Source: Giardia muris (Eukaryota; Fornicata; Diplomonadida; Hexamitidae). From it: 64,000 nt of DNA. A model generated the notes under the pieces. That model searched no databases. It saw nothing but the letters and a program-made list of their open reading frames with translations, and was not told the DNA's origin. The stretch lies in the NCBI GenBank assembly GCA_006247105.1, contig CM016928.1:310001-374000 (forward strand), read 5' to 3'. A program made the position numbers and the translations under genes. How positions within the stretch are numbered: position 1 is the stretch's first letter; every line of letters begins with the position of its first letter. Of this stretch, positions 25,003-33,252 are shown one piece after another.

Positions 25003-25078
25003 CCCAAAACCCGGATTTTCGCCGGGGTGGGTCTTGACATGACTGATGAGCTGAGGGGAGAGAGGGAGAGAGGATGGC
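25003..25078 (-). promoter_or_regulatory. Promoter region between two coiled-coil genes
   Basis: A 76-bp spacer on the minus strand. Next to the ATG at 25002 is GGCGAAAATCCGGGTTTTGGG, the reverse orientation of the CCGGATTTTCGCC motif. The remainder is purine-rich without recognised features. Confidence 0.4.
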
Positions 25079-26011
25079 CTACTTCCGAGGCTTCCCGAAG
25101 ACCATGCGGTCCGCGCGGATCAGCTCGCGGGTCAGGGACTCGTTCCGTTCGCGCAGGCTAGAAAGCTCATCCGTCAAGGAGGAGACTTCTTCCAGGAGGG
25201 CGTCACGTTCTGCGGTGAAGACGGTGAGCTTCTGGCGCTGCTTCTTCATGGCGAGGAGGAGGTCTACGTACTTCTGCCGGAGTTCCTCATGGCACCTGTT
25301 GAGGGTTGTGATGTCATCCGCCGTCTCCTTCAAGATGGTTAACTTCTCATGCTCGAGAAGGCTAAGGGAGCGTTCGAGGTCGTGGCACTTGGCTTCGAGG
25401 AGGCCGATGCGGTGTTTGTTCCCATCGGACATCGACCGTAGCTGCTCTTCGACAGAGGTCAGCTTCGCGATCAGGCTTTGCTGCCGCGTCTCGTAGAGCT
25501 CTTTGAGCTGGGCGGCGTCGCGTTGCACGTTGTTGAGGGTGGCCTCTTTCGCCCTCAGAGACGCCTCTAATTGCTCGATGCGTTGGTGATATGCTTGGGA
25601 GGCCTCCCGAGCCTCCATGACGGCGACATCGCGTTCTCTTCGCGCCTGTAGGATCTGTTCCTGTGCGCGGGTCTTAACGGCCTTCAGAAGGGTCGCATGC
25701 TCATGTCTGAGGACCTCCGTGATATCCGGAGTGACCACGGAGGCGTCAACGGGCTCAATGGTCTCGAGGGTGTTGAGGGGATCGACGGCCTCAGTGGCCT
25801 CAGCAGCCTCATAGTCGTGTGGGTTCGTCTGGGCGCCCGGCCGAAGCTCCGCCGGCTCCGAGTCTTCCATCAGCAACGCGGGGGCATGCTGGGTTGGGAG
25901 GGCGGGGCGGGGCGAGGGGGAGCGCTTCGCCTGCTCCTCGTGAAGGAGGCGGCGGTATTTCTCGAGGATCTTCCGCGAGAACTCGGTCGAGACGTGGAAC
26001 GTGTCCGCCAT
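25079..26011 (-). CDS. Coiled-coil protein, unknown (weak CCDC77-like start)
   Basis: 310 residues. A short helix (STEFSRKILEKYRRLLHEEQ, residues about 8-27) is followed by a Pro-rich then acidic linker, and continuous coiled coil from about 95 to 300. The N-terminal helix loosely resembles the S.ELLEYYR..I motif of CCDC77, a centrosomal/ciliary protein, but this is not enough for a name. The ATG is preceded by TTTTTTTC on the coding strand. The upstream ankyrin ORF, in another frame on the same strand, runs 203 bp into this gene. Confidence 0.8.
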   Translation of the reverse strand: MADTFHVSTEFSRKILEKYRRLLHEEQAKRSPSPRPALPTQHAPALLMEDSEPAELRPGAQTNPHDYEAAEATEAVDPLNTLETIEPVDASVVTPDITEVLRHEHATLLKAVKTRAQEQILQARRERDVAVMEAREASQAYHQRIEQLEASLRAKEATLNNVQRDAAQLKELYETRQQSLIAKLTSVEEQLRSMSDGNKHRIGLLEAKCHDLERSLSLLEHEKLTILKETADDITTLNRCHEELRQKYVDLLLAMKKQRQKLTVFTAERDALLEEVSSLTDELSSLRERNESLTRELIRADRMVFGKPRK

Positions 26012-27434
26012 GAAAAAAATGAGGACTCAACGCAGACCTGTGCTGACCTTTGCCTGATGACGCGTTGTACTGACCTTCACTTAAACGAGCGAGACGAGAG
26101 AGGAGGCGAGAGCCGAGGTGCTCCTCAATGGCCCTTGTTAGGGCGGCTATGTCCAAATCGACGTCCTCGAGGACCTGGCGGCAGGCGCGATGCGTCGTGG
26201 TTTGCGGATAGTTTGGAGAGTGCGCGAGAGCCAGAAGGCTGGGGAGCGGGAAGGGCAGCTTGGAATCCCAGGAGATCAGGAGGAGAACCAATAGGGCCTC
26301 GAGGCGCCCAAGCTGTACTGCTAAGACGAAGGGATTGGACGGCGCTGACACTGGGACATCGAGGAAGAGGGCGCGCGCTGAGGGCAGAAGGCGCAGCAGC
26401 CCATCAAAGAGGAGGACGTGGGTGTCACAGACGATGTACACGATCAGCTCGGCGTTCGGCGTATCTTTCACCAGTAACCCGAGCCTTTCCGTACACGTTG
26501 CGGCCAAGCTCTGGATTTTGGCCTCCCCGACCCTTGCATCTCGACAACCATCAGGTATCTGCCTTCTCAAGCCCGGGGGAAGGGAAATGACGGCTTTCTC
26601 GTCATCCTCGTCCTGATATTCTAGCAAGGCGTCGAAGTAGATCAGGCACTCGGCAGGGTGTAACCGGAGAAGTTCCGGTTCTTGTTTCTCAGAGAGCTCA
26701 CAAAGCTCGTATAGCTCGTAGAGCAAGGCTTTCCGTCCCAACCCGGCGCCTTCGGCCCTGCAGACGGCGCGGATACAGGCCTGGCGGGGCAGCGGCTCCT
26801 CCAAGGGGGACGTGTCGCCGCTCAAGTCGGTATGAAGCATGTGGGTCAGGGCAGTGTGGCCGTAGACGCTGACCTGGCCGGCCTCGAGGGGCAGCAGGGC
26901 CTCGATGAGGTCGGAGAGCCCCGGGTACGAGCGGAGGTATGGGTTTGAGACTGCGTACATCAGGGCTGTGTTGTCCCACTCATCCCGCATCCCGGCCTCG
27001 AGGGAGACGAGGTGCCGGGCGCACCTCAGAGCGTCGGGGGTTGTCACGTTCGTGCAGGCCCACATCAGGGCAGTTCTCCCTCGGCTATCGCGGCCGCACG
27101 CCTGCTTCGTCCGCCTCAACAGCAGCTTCACAATCTGCGCCTGCCCGGAGGCGGCCGCGTAGATCAGAGGCGTGGCGCCCGTGATAATCGGGTGCTGGAG
27201 GGGCATCACCGAGGCTGCCTTTTCCTCCTCCTTCTCCTCCTCGGACGCCCTCGCCTGGTGCATCAGGAAGGTGAGGGTGGACCTGAGGCCAGGAGAGCGG
27301 ACCTCCGCGTCGAAGGCGAGGACGTCCGGGGAGGACCGGCGGGTCTCGGCGGCGTACTGAAACCGCTCTGCGTAGGCCTCTGCGTGTCTCCGGTCGCCGA
27401 ACCAGACGTGGGCGAAGTAGATGTGCGGCCACAT
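25809..27434 (-). CDS. Ankyrin-repeat protein (protein 21.1-like), long 3' overlap
   Basis: 541 residues from the ATG at 27434. Ankyrin repeats are visible at about residues 80-230: ATPLIYAAASGQAQIVKLLL, RGRTALMWAC and DNTALMYAVSNP. A degenerate repeat-like region follows (SNPFVLAVQLGRLEALLVLLL near 410). Giardia-type TALM signatures are present. The natural helical end seems to be near RLLSRLARL, close to the next gene's promoter. The frame then continues as Pro/Gly/Arg-rich sequence for about 90 codons, 203 bp of them inside the downstream coiled-coil gene. Both other frames have stops within a few bases of RLARL, so a small indel may have removed the ancestral stop. Confidence 0.75.
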   Translation of the reverse strand: MWPHIYFAHVWFGDRRHAEAYAERFQYAAETRRSSPDVLAFDAEVRSPGLRSTLTFLMHQARASEEEKEEEKAASVMPLQHPIITGATPLIYAAASGQAQIVKLLLRRTKQACGRDSRGRTALMWACTNVTTPDALRCARHLVSLEAGMRDEWDNTALMYAVSNPYLRSYPGLSDLIEALLPLEAGQVSVYGHTALTHMLHTDLSGDTSPLEEPLPRQACIRAVCRAEGAGLGRKALLYELYELCELSEKQEPELLRLHPAECLIYFDALLEYQDEDDEKAVISLPPGLRRQIPDGCRDARVGEAKIQSLAATCTERLGLLVKDTPNAELIVYIVCDTHVLLFDGLLRLLPSARALFLDVPVSAPSNPFVLAVQLGRLEALLVLLLISWDSKLPFPLPSLLALAHSPNYPQTTTHRACRQVLEDVDLDIAALTRAIEEHLGSRLLSRLARLSEGQYNASSGKGQHRSALSPHFFHGGHVPRLDRVLAEDPREIPPPPSRGAGEALPLAPPRPPNPACPRVADGRLGAGGASAGRPDEPTRL

Positions 27435-27454
27435 CAAGCGTGAGGCAAGAAATA
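27435..27454. promoter_or_regulatory. 20-bp spacer between divergent ankyrin genes
   Basis: Only CAAGCGTGAGGCAAGAAATA separates the two ATGs (minus start 27434, plus start 27455). Any promoter for either gene must lie here or within the opposite gene's first codons. AAGAAATA provides the usual A-rich tract for the plus gene. Confidence 0.45.
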
Positions 27455-28972
27455 ATGCGATTGACTCGACTGCACGCGGCGGCGAAGGCGGGAGACGTAG
27501 GGCTCGTTCGGGAGCTCGTCGAGGCACTCTACGGAGTGCGGGACGCGGAGGGCCGGACGGCTTTGATGCACGCGGCGATCCACGGGCACGAGGCGTGCGT
27601 CCAGCAGTTACTGGGCCACGAGAGCCGGCTGCGCGATGGCGAGGGGCGGACTGCGCTGATGTATGCAGTCATCGAGGGGCACCAAAGGTGTGTCAGGTTG
27701 TTAGCCGGACACGAGACGCGGCTTCTGGACGTGGCCGGAAGGTCGGCGTTGATGTACGCGCTCCTCCACCGCCGCACGGGCTATGTTTCTCTCCTCCTCC
27801 AGGAGTCCCGGCTTCAGACGACGAGGGGCTTCGACGAGTACCGCCCAGGGACGACCGCCCTGATGATTGCCGCCCGTCTCGGACAATTGCAGGCGGTCCA
27901 GGCCTTAAGGGGGCTTGAAGGCCTCGACGAGGGCAAGAGGGCCTGGAAGGACGTCGAGGGGCGAACTGCCTTAACCCACGCCCTCGAGGGCGCCAAGCTG
28001 CTGCATAGGGGGAGCGATGAGTACGAGAAGATCGTCTCAATGCTAGAGGGACTGGAGGGGCCCAACAAGGGAGAGGAGGAGGCACCTTCGTCAAAGGGGC
28101 CGGAGCTGAAGCTGGACCTGAAACAAGAATTGAAACAGAAGGCCGAGAGGGAGGTGGAGAGCGCCGGAAATGCCGGAATGACGGAGATGATGCACGCGGC
28201 GTACCGGGGCGACGAGGAGGCCGTGGCGCGCCTGCTCAAGCGGGAGAAGCGGAAGCGCTCGCGGTACGGCTGGACCGCACTTATGTTCGCGACCGCCGCC
28301 GGGCACGCGCCCCTCGTCGAGCTACTGCGGCCTTACGAGGCCCGGATGCGCGACGTCAACGGGTGGACGGCGCTGATGCTGGCGGCGGAGCTCGGGGACG
28401 TCGAGTGCGTCCGACTTCTCCTTCCGACGGAGGCGGAGCTCTGCGCATCGGACGGGACGACCCCGTTGGAGCTGGCGCTCCTCGGGGGCTGGGAGGACGT
28501 CGCCGCCCTCCTTAGGAGAGATGAGAGGGGCGGGAAGGGCGAGAAGGAATGCGGAAAGAAGAAAGGGAGGCTGACGCCGTTGATGCGAGCCGTCATTGAC
28601 GGAGACGGTAGGGTCGACAGCGCTCTCTTGGAGTACGCTGGACAGCAGGACCGAAGCGGGCACACAGCGCTAATGCATGCAGTCTTTCATGGACGTGTGG
28701 GGCTGGTTCGGTTCCTATCGAGGTACGAGCTGGGGATGAAGGACTACGACGGGAGGACTGCGCTGATGCATGCCGTTGAGCGCCTCGAGCTTCACCTCAT
28801 CAAGCCGCTTCTGGGGGAGAGGGAGGAGCGGGATAAGAAGGGGCGGAGCGCCTTGGACATCGCCTACGAGATCGGCGGCCACTACGGGCCTCCGGGATGC
28901 GGTCACCATCCGCGGCGGCAGGATCTGGAGAAGGTAATCTGGTACCTGGAAGGGGAGAAAGAAAAATCATGA
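27455..28972 (+). CDS. Ankyrin-repeat protein (protein 21.1-like)
   Basis: 505 residues made almost entirely of ankyrin repeats. They start with RLHAAAKAGDVGLVRELV, run through four TALMxA repeats, a Lys/Glu linker near residues 205-235, then a second set (GWTALMFATAAGHAPLVELL, GWTALMLAAELGDVECVRLLL, TPLELALLGGWEDVAALL and three more). The G.TALM.A..GH signature is typical of the large Giardia protein 21.1 family, whose members probably act as scaffolds; no kinase domain is attached. The first ATG is at 27455. The gene ends in ATGA, overlapping the start of the next gene. Confidence 0.9.
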   Translation: MRLTRLHAAAKAGDVGLVRELVEALYGVRDAEGRTALMHAAIHGHEACVQQLLGHESRLRDGEGRTALMYAVIEGHQRCVRLLAGHETRLLDVAGRSALMYALLHRRTGYVSLLLQESRLQTTRGFDEYRPGTTALMIAARLGQLQAVQALRGLEGLDEGKRAWKDVEGRTALTHALEGAKLLHRGSDEYEKIVSMLEGLEGPNKGEEEAPSSKGPELKLDLKQELKQKAEREVESAGNAGMTEMMHAAYRGDEEAVARLLKREKRKRSRYGWTALMFATAAGHAPLVELLRPYEARMRDVNGWTALMLAAELGDVECVRLLLPTEAELCASDGTTPLELALLGGWEDVAALLRRDERGGKGEKECGKKKGRLTPLMRAVIDGDGRVDSALLEYAGQQDRSGHTALMHAVFHGRVGLVRFLSRYELGMKDYDGRTALMHAVERLELHLIKPLLGEREERDKKGRSALDIAYEIGGHYGPPGCGHHPRRQDLEKVIWYLEGEKEKS

Positions 28973-29622
28973 ATTCTGCCTCCCCCATGGCTGCGGGCGG
29001 GACGACGGTGGCGGGGCGCCTGGGCTACAAGGTCGACGGGGCCCGGTGCCACGCCCGGCGCCTCGCGATCGTCGCGTACCTCGACGAGTACGGGGCGCTC
29101 CCGCCCTTTGTCGTCAGCGGCTTCCTGCAAAAGAGCGTCGGGGCGATGTTCTTCAACGGCGCGATGGCCTTTTTCGGGATCGTCGTAGCGTGGCTGCTCC
29201 CGAGCAACGCACTCTTCGGGACCGTCTTCGTCCTTCTCCTCCTCCAGGTTCTGAGGCTGGTCTTTTCGAGCGAGATGGTCGACAAGGCAGTGAGCACAGA
29301 GCTCGCGGGGGCGGAGAACATCGACCTGGCATACCAGAAGCTGATCAAGACGGTGGCGAAGCACACCCTGTGCGTCGAGGCGCTGGTGCGCAGTGCGGGG
29401 GCTCCAGGCCCGTACCTCCTCCTCCTCGGGCTCGCGCTCGTCGCATACTACGTCCCGCTTCCGGTTCTCGCGACGACGGCGCTCCTCCTCTTCGCTCTCT
29501 TCCCGGTCTACACGCTCGTCACCCACGTCGAGCCCGAGCGGTTCCTGGCGTCCCCCCCGGTCTCCCCCCGCCTCCGCGCGGCGAGCCCGCGCCCGTCCCT
29601 CCCGGTCGTCCCGGACGAGTAG
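28969..29622 (+). CDS. Reticulon-like membrane protein A
   Basis: 217 residues. Two long hydrophobic hairpins (about residues 55-100 and 140-180) are separated by a hydrophilic loop, the topology of reticulon-homology proteins that shape tubular ER. The motif AWLLPSNALFGTVFVLLLL in hairpin 1 is nearly repeated in the gene at 33253 (AWSLPSNALFNILLVLTLL), which also has 217 residues. The ATG at 28969 overlaps the preceding stop; a second in-frame Met at 28987 is possible. The C-terminus is Ser/Pro/Arg-rich. The reticulon assignment is by topology and is not proven. Confidence 0.72.
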   Translation: MNSASPMAAGGTTVAGRLGYKVDGARCHARRLAIVAYLDEYGALPPFVVSGFLQKSVGAMFFNGAMAFFGIVVAWLLPSNALFGTVFVLLLLQVLRLVFSSEMVDKAVSTELAGAENIDLAYQKLIKTVAKHTLCVEALVRSAGAPGPYLLLLGLALVAYYVPLPVLATTALLLFALFPVYTLVTHVEPERFLASPPVSPRLRAASPRPSLPVVPDE

Positions 29623-29659
29623 CTGTGAACGAGAACGAGCAGGAAAGAAAGAAGCGCGG

Positions 29660-30586
29660 ATGTGCCAGTGCGCGGAGCGGGCGGATGGGCGCGCGGCGTA
29701 TGCGTTCCCGGCGGTCGTCTTCGGGGAGTGCGTCTACGACGCGCCGCGGGCGGCCGGGTTCCTCTTCGGGTGGGTGTCGACCTGCCTGTGGATCGTCTCC
29801 CTCTACCCCCAGGTCCGCCTGACCTGCCTCCTGCGGCGGGCGGAGTCCATCTCGATCTGGTTCTTCGTCCTCTGGGCCGTTGGAGACGCCTTCAACCTGG
29901 CCTCCCTCCTCCTCCTCTCGAAGCTCCTGACGCAGATCGTCGTGGGCGTCGTCTGGCTCTTTATGGACGTCCTGGCGCTGGGGCAGCAGGGGTACTTCAA
30001 GACGCGGGGGCGAAGGGGGGCGAGGGGGAGTAGGGTTTCTGAGGCGGCTGAGGCATCTCCTGCCCCCGTGCCCCCTCTACAGCGAAAAGCCGGATATTCG
30101 GCCTTGGAAATCGCCATCTACGTCTCGCTGGCTCTACTGGTCCTGACGGGAATGATCAGCTATTCCGTCCCGGCGATGGAGCTTTATCGCCATGATTTGG
30201 TCCCCCCGTGCAAGGAAAAGACGCCTTTGGACCCAACAGCCCCGAAGTACATCGTCGGGATGGTTCTGTCTTACCTTCCAATCCCCTTGAACATGGTCAC
30301 CCGGATCCTACAGCTGGTCAGGACCGTGAGGCGGAAGGACTCGGCCGACGTCTCCATCGGCTTCTTCCTCATCCTGATCCTGGCCAACTTCACTCAGTTC
30401 CTCTCCATTATCGTCGACGATGAGGATTTGTTGGGCCAAACGCCCTTCATCGTCTCCGCACTGCTCCCGATGGGCTTCGACATCGCCATCCTCTGCCTGA
30501 TGCGGAGGCAGAGGCGGCGGCAGGCGAAGGGAGGCCTTTTGGACCAGGAGGACCGGCGGGACGATGCTTCTCGTTCATCGGTCTGA
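29660..30586 (+). CDS. PQ-loop transporter (SLC66A1/YPQ-like)
   Basis: 308 residues, seven predicted membrane segments. The first PQ-loop is well preserved: WIVSLYPQVRLTCLLRRAESISIWFFVLWAVGDAFN, matching the PQ...RR..S.S..F...W..GD..N pattern of lysosomal cationic amino-acid exporters. The second, in SYLPIPLNMVTRILQLVRTVRRKDSADVSIGFF, has Leu where the motif Pro should be (RILQ for RIPQ). A loop rich in Arg/Gly/Ala separates the halves. The N-terminus has MCQCAE. Likely an endolysosomal-membrane transporter, with uncertain substrate. Start ATG at 29660, 37 bp after the previous stop. Confidence 0.85.
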   Translation: MCQCAERADGRAAYAFPAVVFGECVYDAPRAAGFLFGWVSTCLWIVSLYPQVRLTCLLRRAESISIWFFVLWAVGDAFNLASLLLLSKLLTQIVVGVVWLFMDVLALGQQGYFKTRGRRGARGSRVSEAAEASPAPVPPLQRKAGYSALEIAIYVSLALLVLTGMISYSVPAMELYRHDLVPPCKEKTPLDPTAPKYIVGMVLSYLPIPLNMVTRILQLVRTVRRKDSADVSIGFFLILILANFTQFLSIIVDDEDLLGQTPFIVSALLPMGFDIAILCLMRRQRRRQAKGGLLDQEDRRDDASRSSV

Positions 30587-30733
30587 GCCCACCGGTCTCT
30601 CAGTCCCTCGGCCTCACTGAGACAGGGACCAGGAAGCAGGCACCGCTGAAGCGTATGGGCGTCCGAGTAAATTACGGTGAAGTGCGTCCCGCCACGCCCC
30701 GTCTGGGAAGAAAAGAACTTTCCAGAGGCGTCG
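30587..30733 (+). promoter_or_regulatory. 147-bp spacer with small hairpin, upstream of RBBP5-like gene
   Basis: TCTCAGT (30598-30604) and ACTGAGA (30616-30622) form a perfect 7-bp inverted repeat with an 11-nt loop, just after the PQ-loop gene's stop. Further on, GTAAATTACGG and GAAGAAAAGAAC are AT-richer and may serve the next gene. Function is not known. Confidence 0.35.
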
Positions 30734-33193
30734 ATGGACCTGTCGCCGCTATCACCGCTCCCCCCGAGCATCCCATACGCCTCGAGCGTCATCGATTACG
30801 ACGACGTCTATTCGAACCCGCTGACGTGCTCATTGAACGCGACCGGCGAGTATATCGCGTGCGGGACCGAGACGGGGCTTCTCGCGGTGTACCACGCATT
30901 TTCCATGCAGCTGCTCCACCTGGTCCGCGTCTGCACAGAGGCGATCTACCGGCTCTACTGGGCCCCCGATAGCCAGTCCATCGTCGTCATCACGATGGTC
31001 TCGGTCCATTGGATCTCGTTGGGTGACGAGAAGCAGAAGGAGACGCAGCCTATCAAGCACGAGACTGATGGCGTCAGCTTTAGCATTGACTCCGAGCCAA
31101 AAACCACCAGCAAAGAGGAGACTTGGAAGCTCCTCCCCACGCCTCTGAAGGCCGATTCGGTCCTCGGCGAATGGATCCTTAAGAATGATGTTGCGGGGGT
31201 TGCAAAAGAGGAAGAGGAGCATGAGCTCTCCCTCCTCACGTATTCCCCCCTCTCCTGGTATACCGTGCTAGATCTGTCCACGCTCGATGAAAGGAAGTTC
31301 TTCAATGGGTTCGACTATCAGAATACGATGAGAATCGTTGGCTTCGAACTGGTCCTTGTTTTGGCCACCTCCTTTTACAGCTCCAAACACATATGCACCC
31401 TCACCTTTGTCCTCCCAGGTGAGAGCCATGGGTATTCGCTTCCAAACTTGATAGAGACGCTTCCCTCCCATTCAATTCAGCACAAGAACGTCCTCAACTT
31501 TATCTGCCATGACTCTCTCGTCTTTCAGGCGCTGAACATCTCCGTCCTTCCTCCCATGGCCGACGTGATCGGACTCGCCGGAAACATCATCGTCATCTCC
31601 TTTGGGACTGTTTTCCTCCTCCTCTCGCGCCCCCCTGCTTCTTCTTCATCAGCGACGACGACGAGTCAACAGTTCAAATTGGCCGGGATTCATCCTTTGA
31701 CATTATCGCAGCTCGAAGAATTGCTGAAAACGGAGGTCAAAGACATCAACCCGCGCCGCCTCAACACGAATCGTCAGACACTATGCAGCCCGCAGGCGTC
31801 CTCGATCTGCTGCGAGGTGATTGGGCAGGAAATACGCATCTCCTTCTCCTCGCCCTTGGATCTCTTCTCTTTCGTCTATTCCTACCATGCGGGAGTGGCT
31901 CACTATTCCTTCCCGCTCTCTATTCAACACCTCGACGCTCTGAGTCCTTTCAAGACCCTTTCGGACCTCACACTGGAAACGCTCCTTGACGAGTTTGGTT
32001 CGAGATTGGAACCGTGCAGCTTCACAGCATTGATCACTGACTCCATCCTCATCACGTTCTCTGTCGCGTTTTCCGCCGCTGATTCCGCTCCCCTTGCCTC
32101 CTTTGAGGCTCTGAAACGTGCCAGAACCGATATCGCATGCTCCGACCTCCTAACAAACATGACTGCAGAGCATGTGGAGTTTCTTTCATCTTCCATGGAA
32201 AAGGGGACGCTTACTCTCAGCCCGCAATCGTTCAGCTCTTTGGCGTTGGTCCTTGATGGGGTCGCCACGGACCTATCAAGCAGTCCCCTGTACAACTACG
32301 CAAACGTGCACCAGCTGGTCCACGCAACGCACGAATACCGCATTCTTAGTCTCAGCACGAACCCCGATGGTTCCTGGCTCTACCTTTCCACCCCCACCTG
32401 CTTCCTCACCCTGTGTCCGCTTGAAGGCTGCTGCGAGGTCTACGAGTACTCGAACGCCTTTTTACACGTCGACGCACACTTCGGATGGCGTCTCTCAAAC
32501 GTGGCATCCTTCGAATACGGCCACCCAGCCGTCGAGATCCTTGTGGCCACCGTCGGGATTTACCCCGTCTGTGACGACTTCCCATATCGTCTCACGCCGA
32601 TCCCAGCCCACGAAGGACTCAAACAACAGACGTCCGGAATCGACCTCCCAGATATGAGCTCCGAGATGGCCGCAGCGACGGAGAAGAAGAGACGCCGCGG
32701 ACGCCCCAGGAAATCCACCCTCTCAAAGCAGAAGGCCGTCGCGGACGCGCGGAACACCTTCGAGGACTCCAACGACCAAGTCATTGAGCCCTTTGACCCG
32801 GATATGGAAGTCCCACACGACCTCAGCCCAGAGCGCCTTCATTTCCAGCCTCAGGTCCTGCTATGGGCGGAGCAGACCATTCAGGACTTCTCCAGCTGCT
32901 TCCCAGGCTTCGAAACCGTCTGTACAAACGTTCTGCACATTGAACGCGAAGATGAGCTCGATGAGGCCCCAGACACCCTCCTCTATGCAGATGAAGTCAG
33001 ACCTCGCGCCGTCGACGTTGATTACGCCAAAATCCTCCACCCCCCGGTCCTGGACTTGAATCTGGACCTAGATCGGGAGCTCCTGGATGCGCCCCAGCCC
33101 CAAAAGGGCCGCCTCTCCTCACACCATTTCCTCTCCGCGTACCTCCGGCTCCACACCCTCCCGCTCCGCACGATCCATGTCCTCCAGGAGTAA
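30734..33193 (+). CDS. RBBP5/Swd1-like COMPASS subunit with AT-hook
   Basis: 819 residues. NPLTCSLNATGEYIACGTETGLLAVYH near residues 29-55 is the RBBP5/Swd1 first WD40 blade (NPLTC..F...G..LAVG..DG). Near the end, FSSCFPGFETVCTNVLHIEREDELDEAPDTLLY (about 716-748) parallels the RBBP5 tail pattern (WSAFAPDF...ENVEY.EREDEFD...LLY). RBBP5 scaffolds the Set1/MLL H3K4 methyltransferase. Human RBBP5 has about 540 residues. Here divergent segments lengthen the propeller region, and an AT-hook (RRRGRPRK, 653-660) lies between propeller and tail. The first true ATG is 30734. Confidence 0.68.
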   Translation: MDLSPLSPLPPSIPYASSVIDYDDVYSNPLTCSLNATGEYIACGTETGLLAVYHAFSMQLLHLVRVCTEAIYRLYWAPDSQSIVVITMVSVHWISLGDEKQKETQPIKHETDGVSFSIDSEPKTTSKEETWKLLPTPLKADSVLGEWILKNDVAGVAKEEEEHELSLLTYSPLSWYTVLDLSTLDERKFFNGFDYQNTMRIVGFELVLVLATSFYSSKHICTLTFVLPGESHGYSLPNLIETLPSHSIQHKNVLNFICHDSLVFQALNISVLPPMADVIGLAGNIIVISFGTVFLLLSRPPASSSSATTTSQQFKLAGIHPLTLSQLEELLKTEVKDINPRRLNTNRQTLCSPQASSICCEVIGQEIRISFSSPLDLFSFVYSYHAGVAHYSFPLSIQHLDALSPFKTLSDLTLETLLDEFGSRLEPCSFTALITDSILITFSVAFSAADSAPLASFEALKRARTDIACSDLLTNMTAEHVEFLSSSMEKGTLTLSPQSFSSLALVLDGVATDLSSSPLYNYANVHQLVHATHEYRILSLSTNPDGSWLYLSTPTCFLTLCPLEGCCEVYEYSNAFLHVDAHFGWRLSNVASFEYGHPAVEILVATVGIYPVCDDFPYRLTPIPAHEGLKQQTSGIDLPDMSSEMAAATEKKRRRGRPRKSTLSKQKAVADARNTFEDSNDQVIEPFDPDMEVPHDLSPERLHFQPQVLLWAEQTIQDFSSCFPGFETVCTNVLHIEREDELDEAPDTLLYADEVRPRAVDVDYAKILHPPVLDLNLDLDRELLDAPQPQKGRLSSHHFLSAYLRLHTLPLRTIHVLQE

Positions 33194-33197
33194 CCGC

Positions 33198-33217
33198 TCG
33201 ATTGATCGCTCAATCGA
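33198..33217. other. Perfect hairpin after RBBP5-like stop
   Basis: TCGATTGA, a TCGC loop, and TCAATCGA form an 8-bp stem starting 4 bp after the TAA. It lies between that stop and the T/A-rich promoter of the next gene. It could be a 3' processing or structural signal, or chance. Confidence 0.45.
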
Positions 33218-33252
33218 TCGCGACTTTTTCTTCTTCCTCGCCCGAAAAAGAA

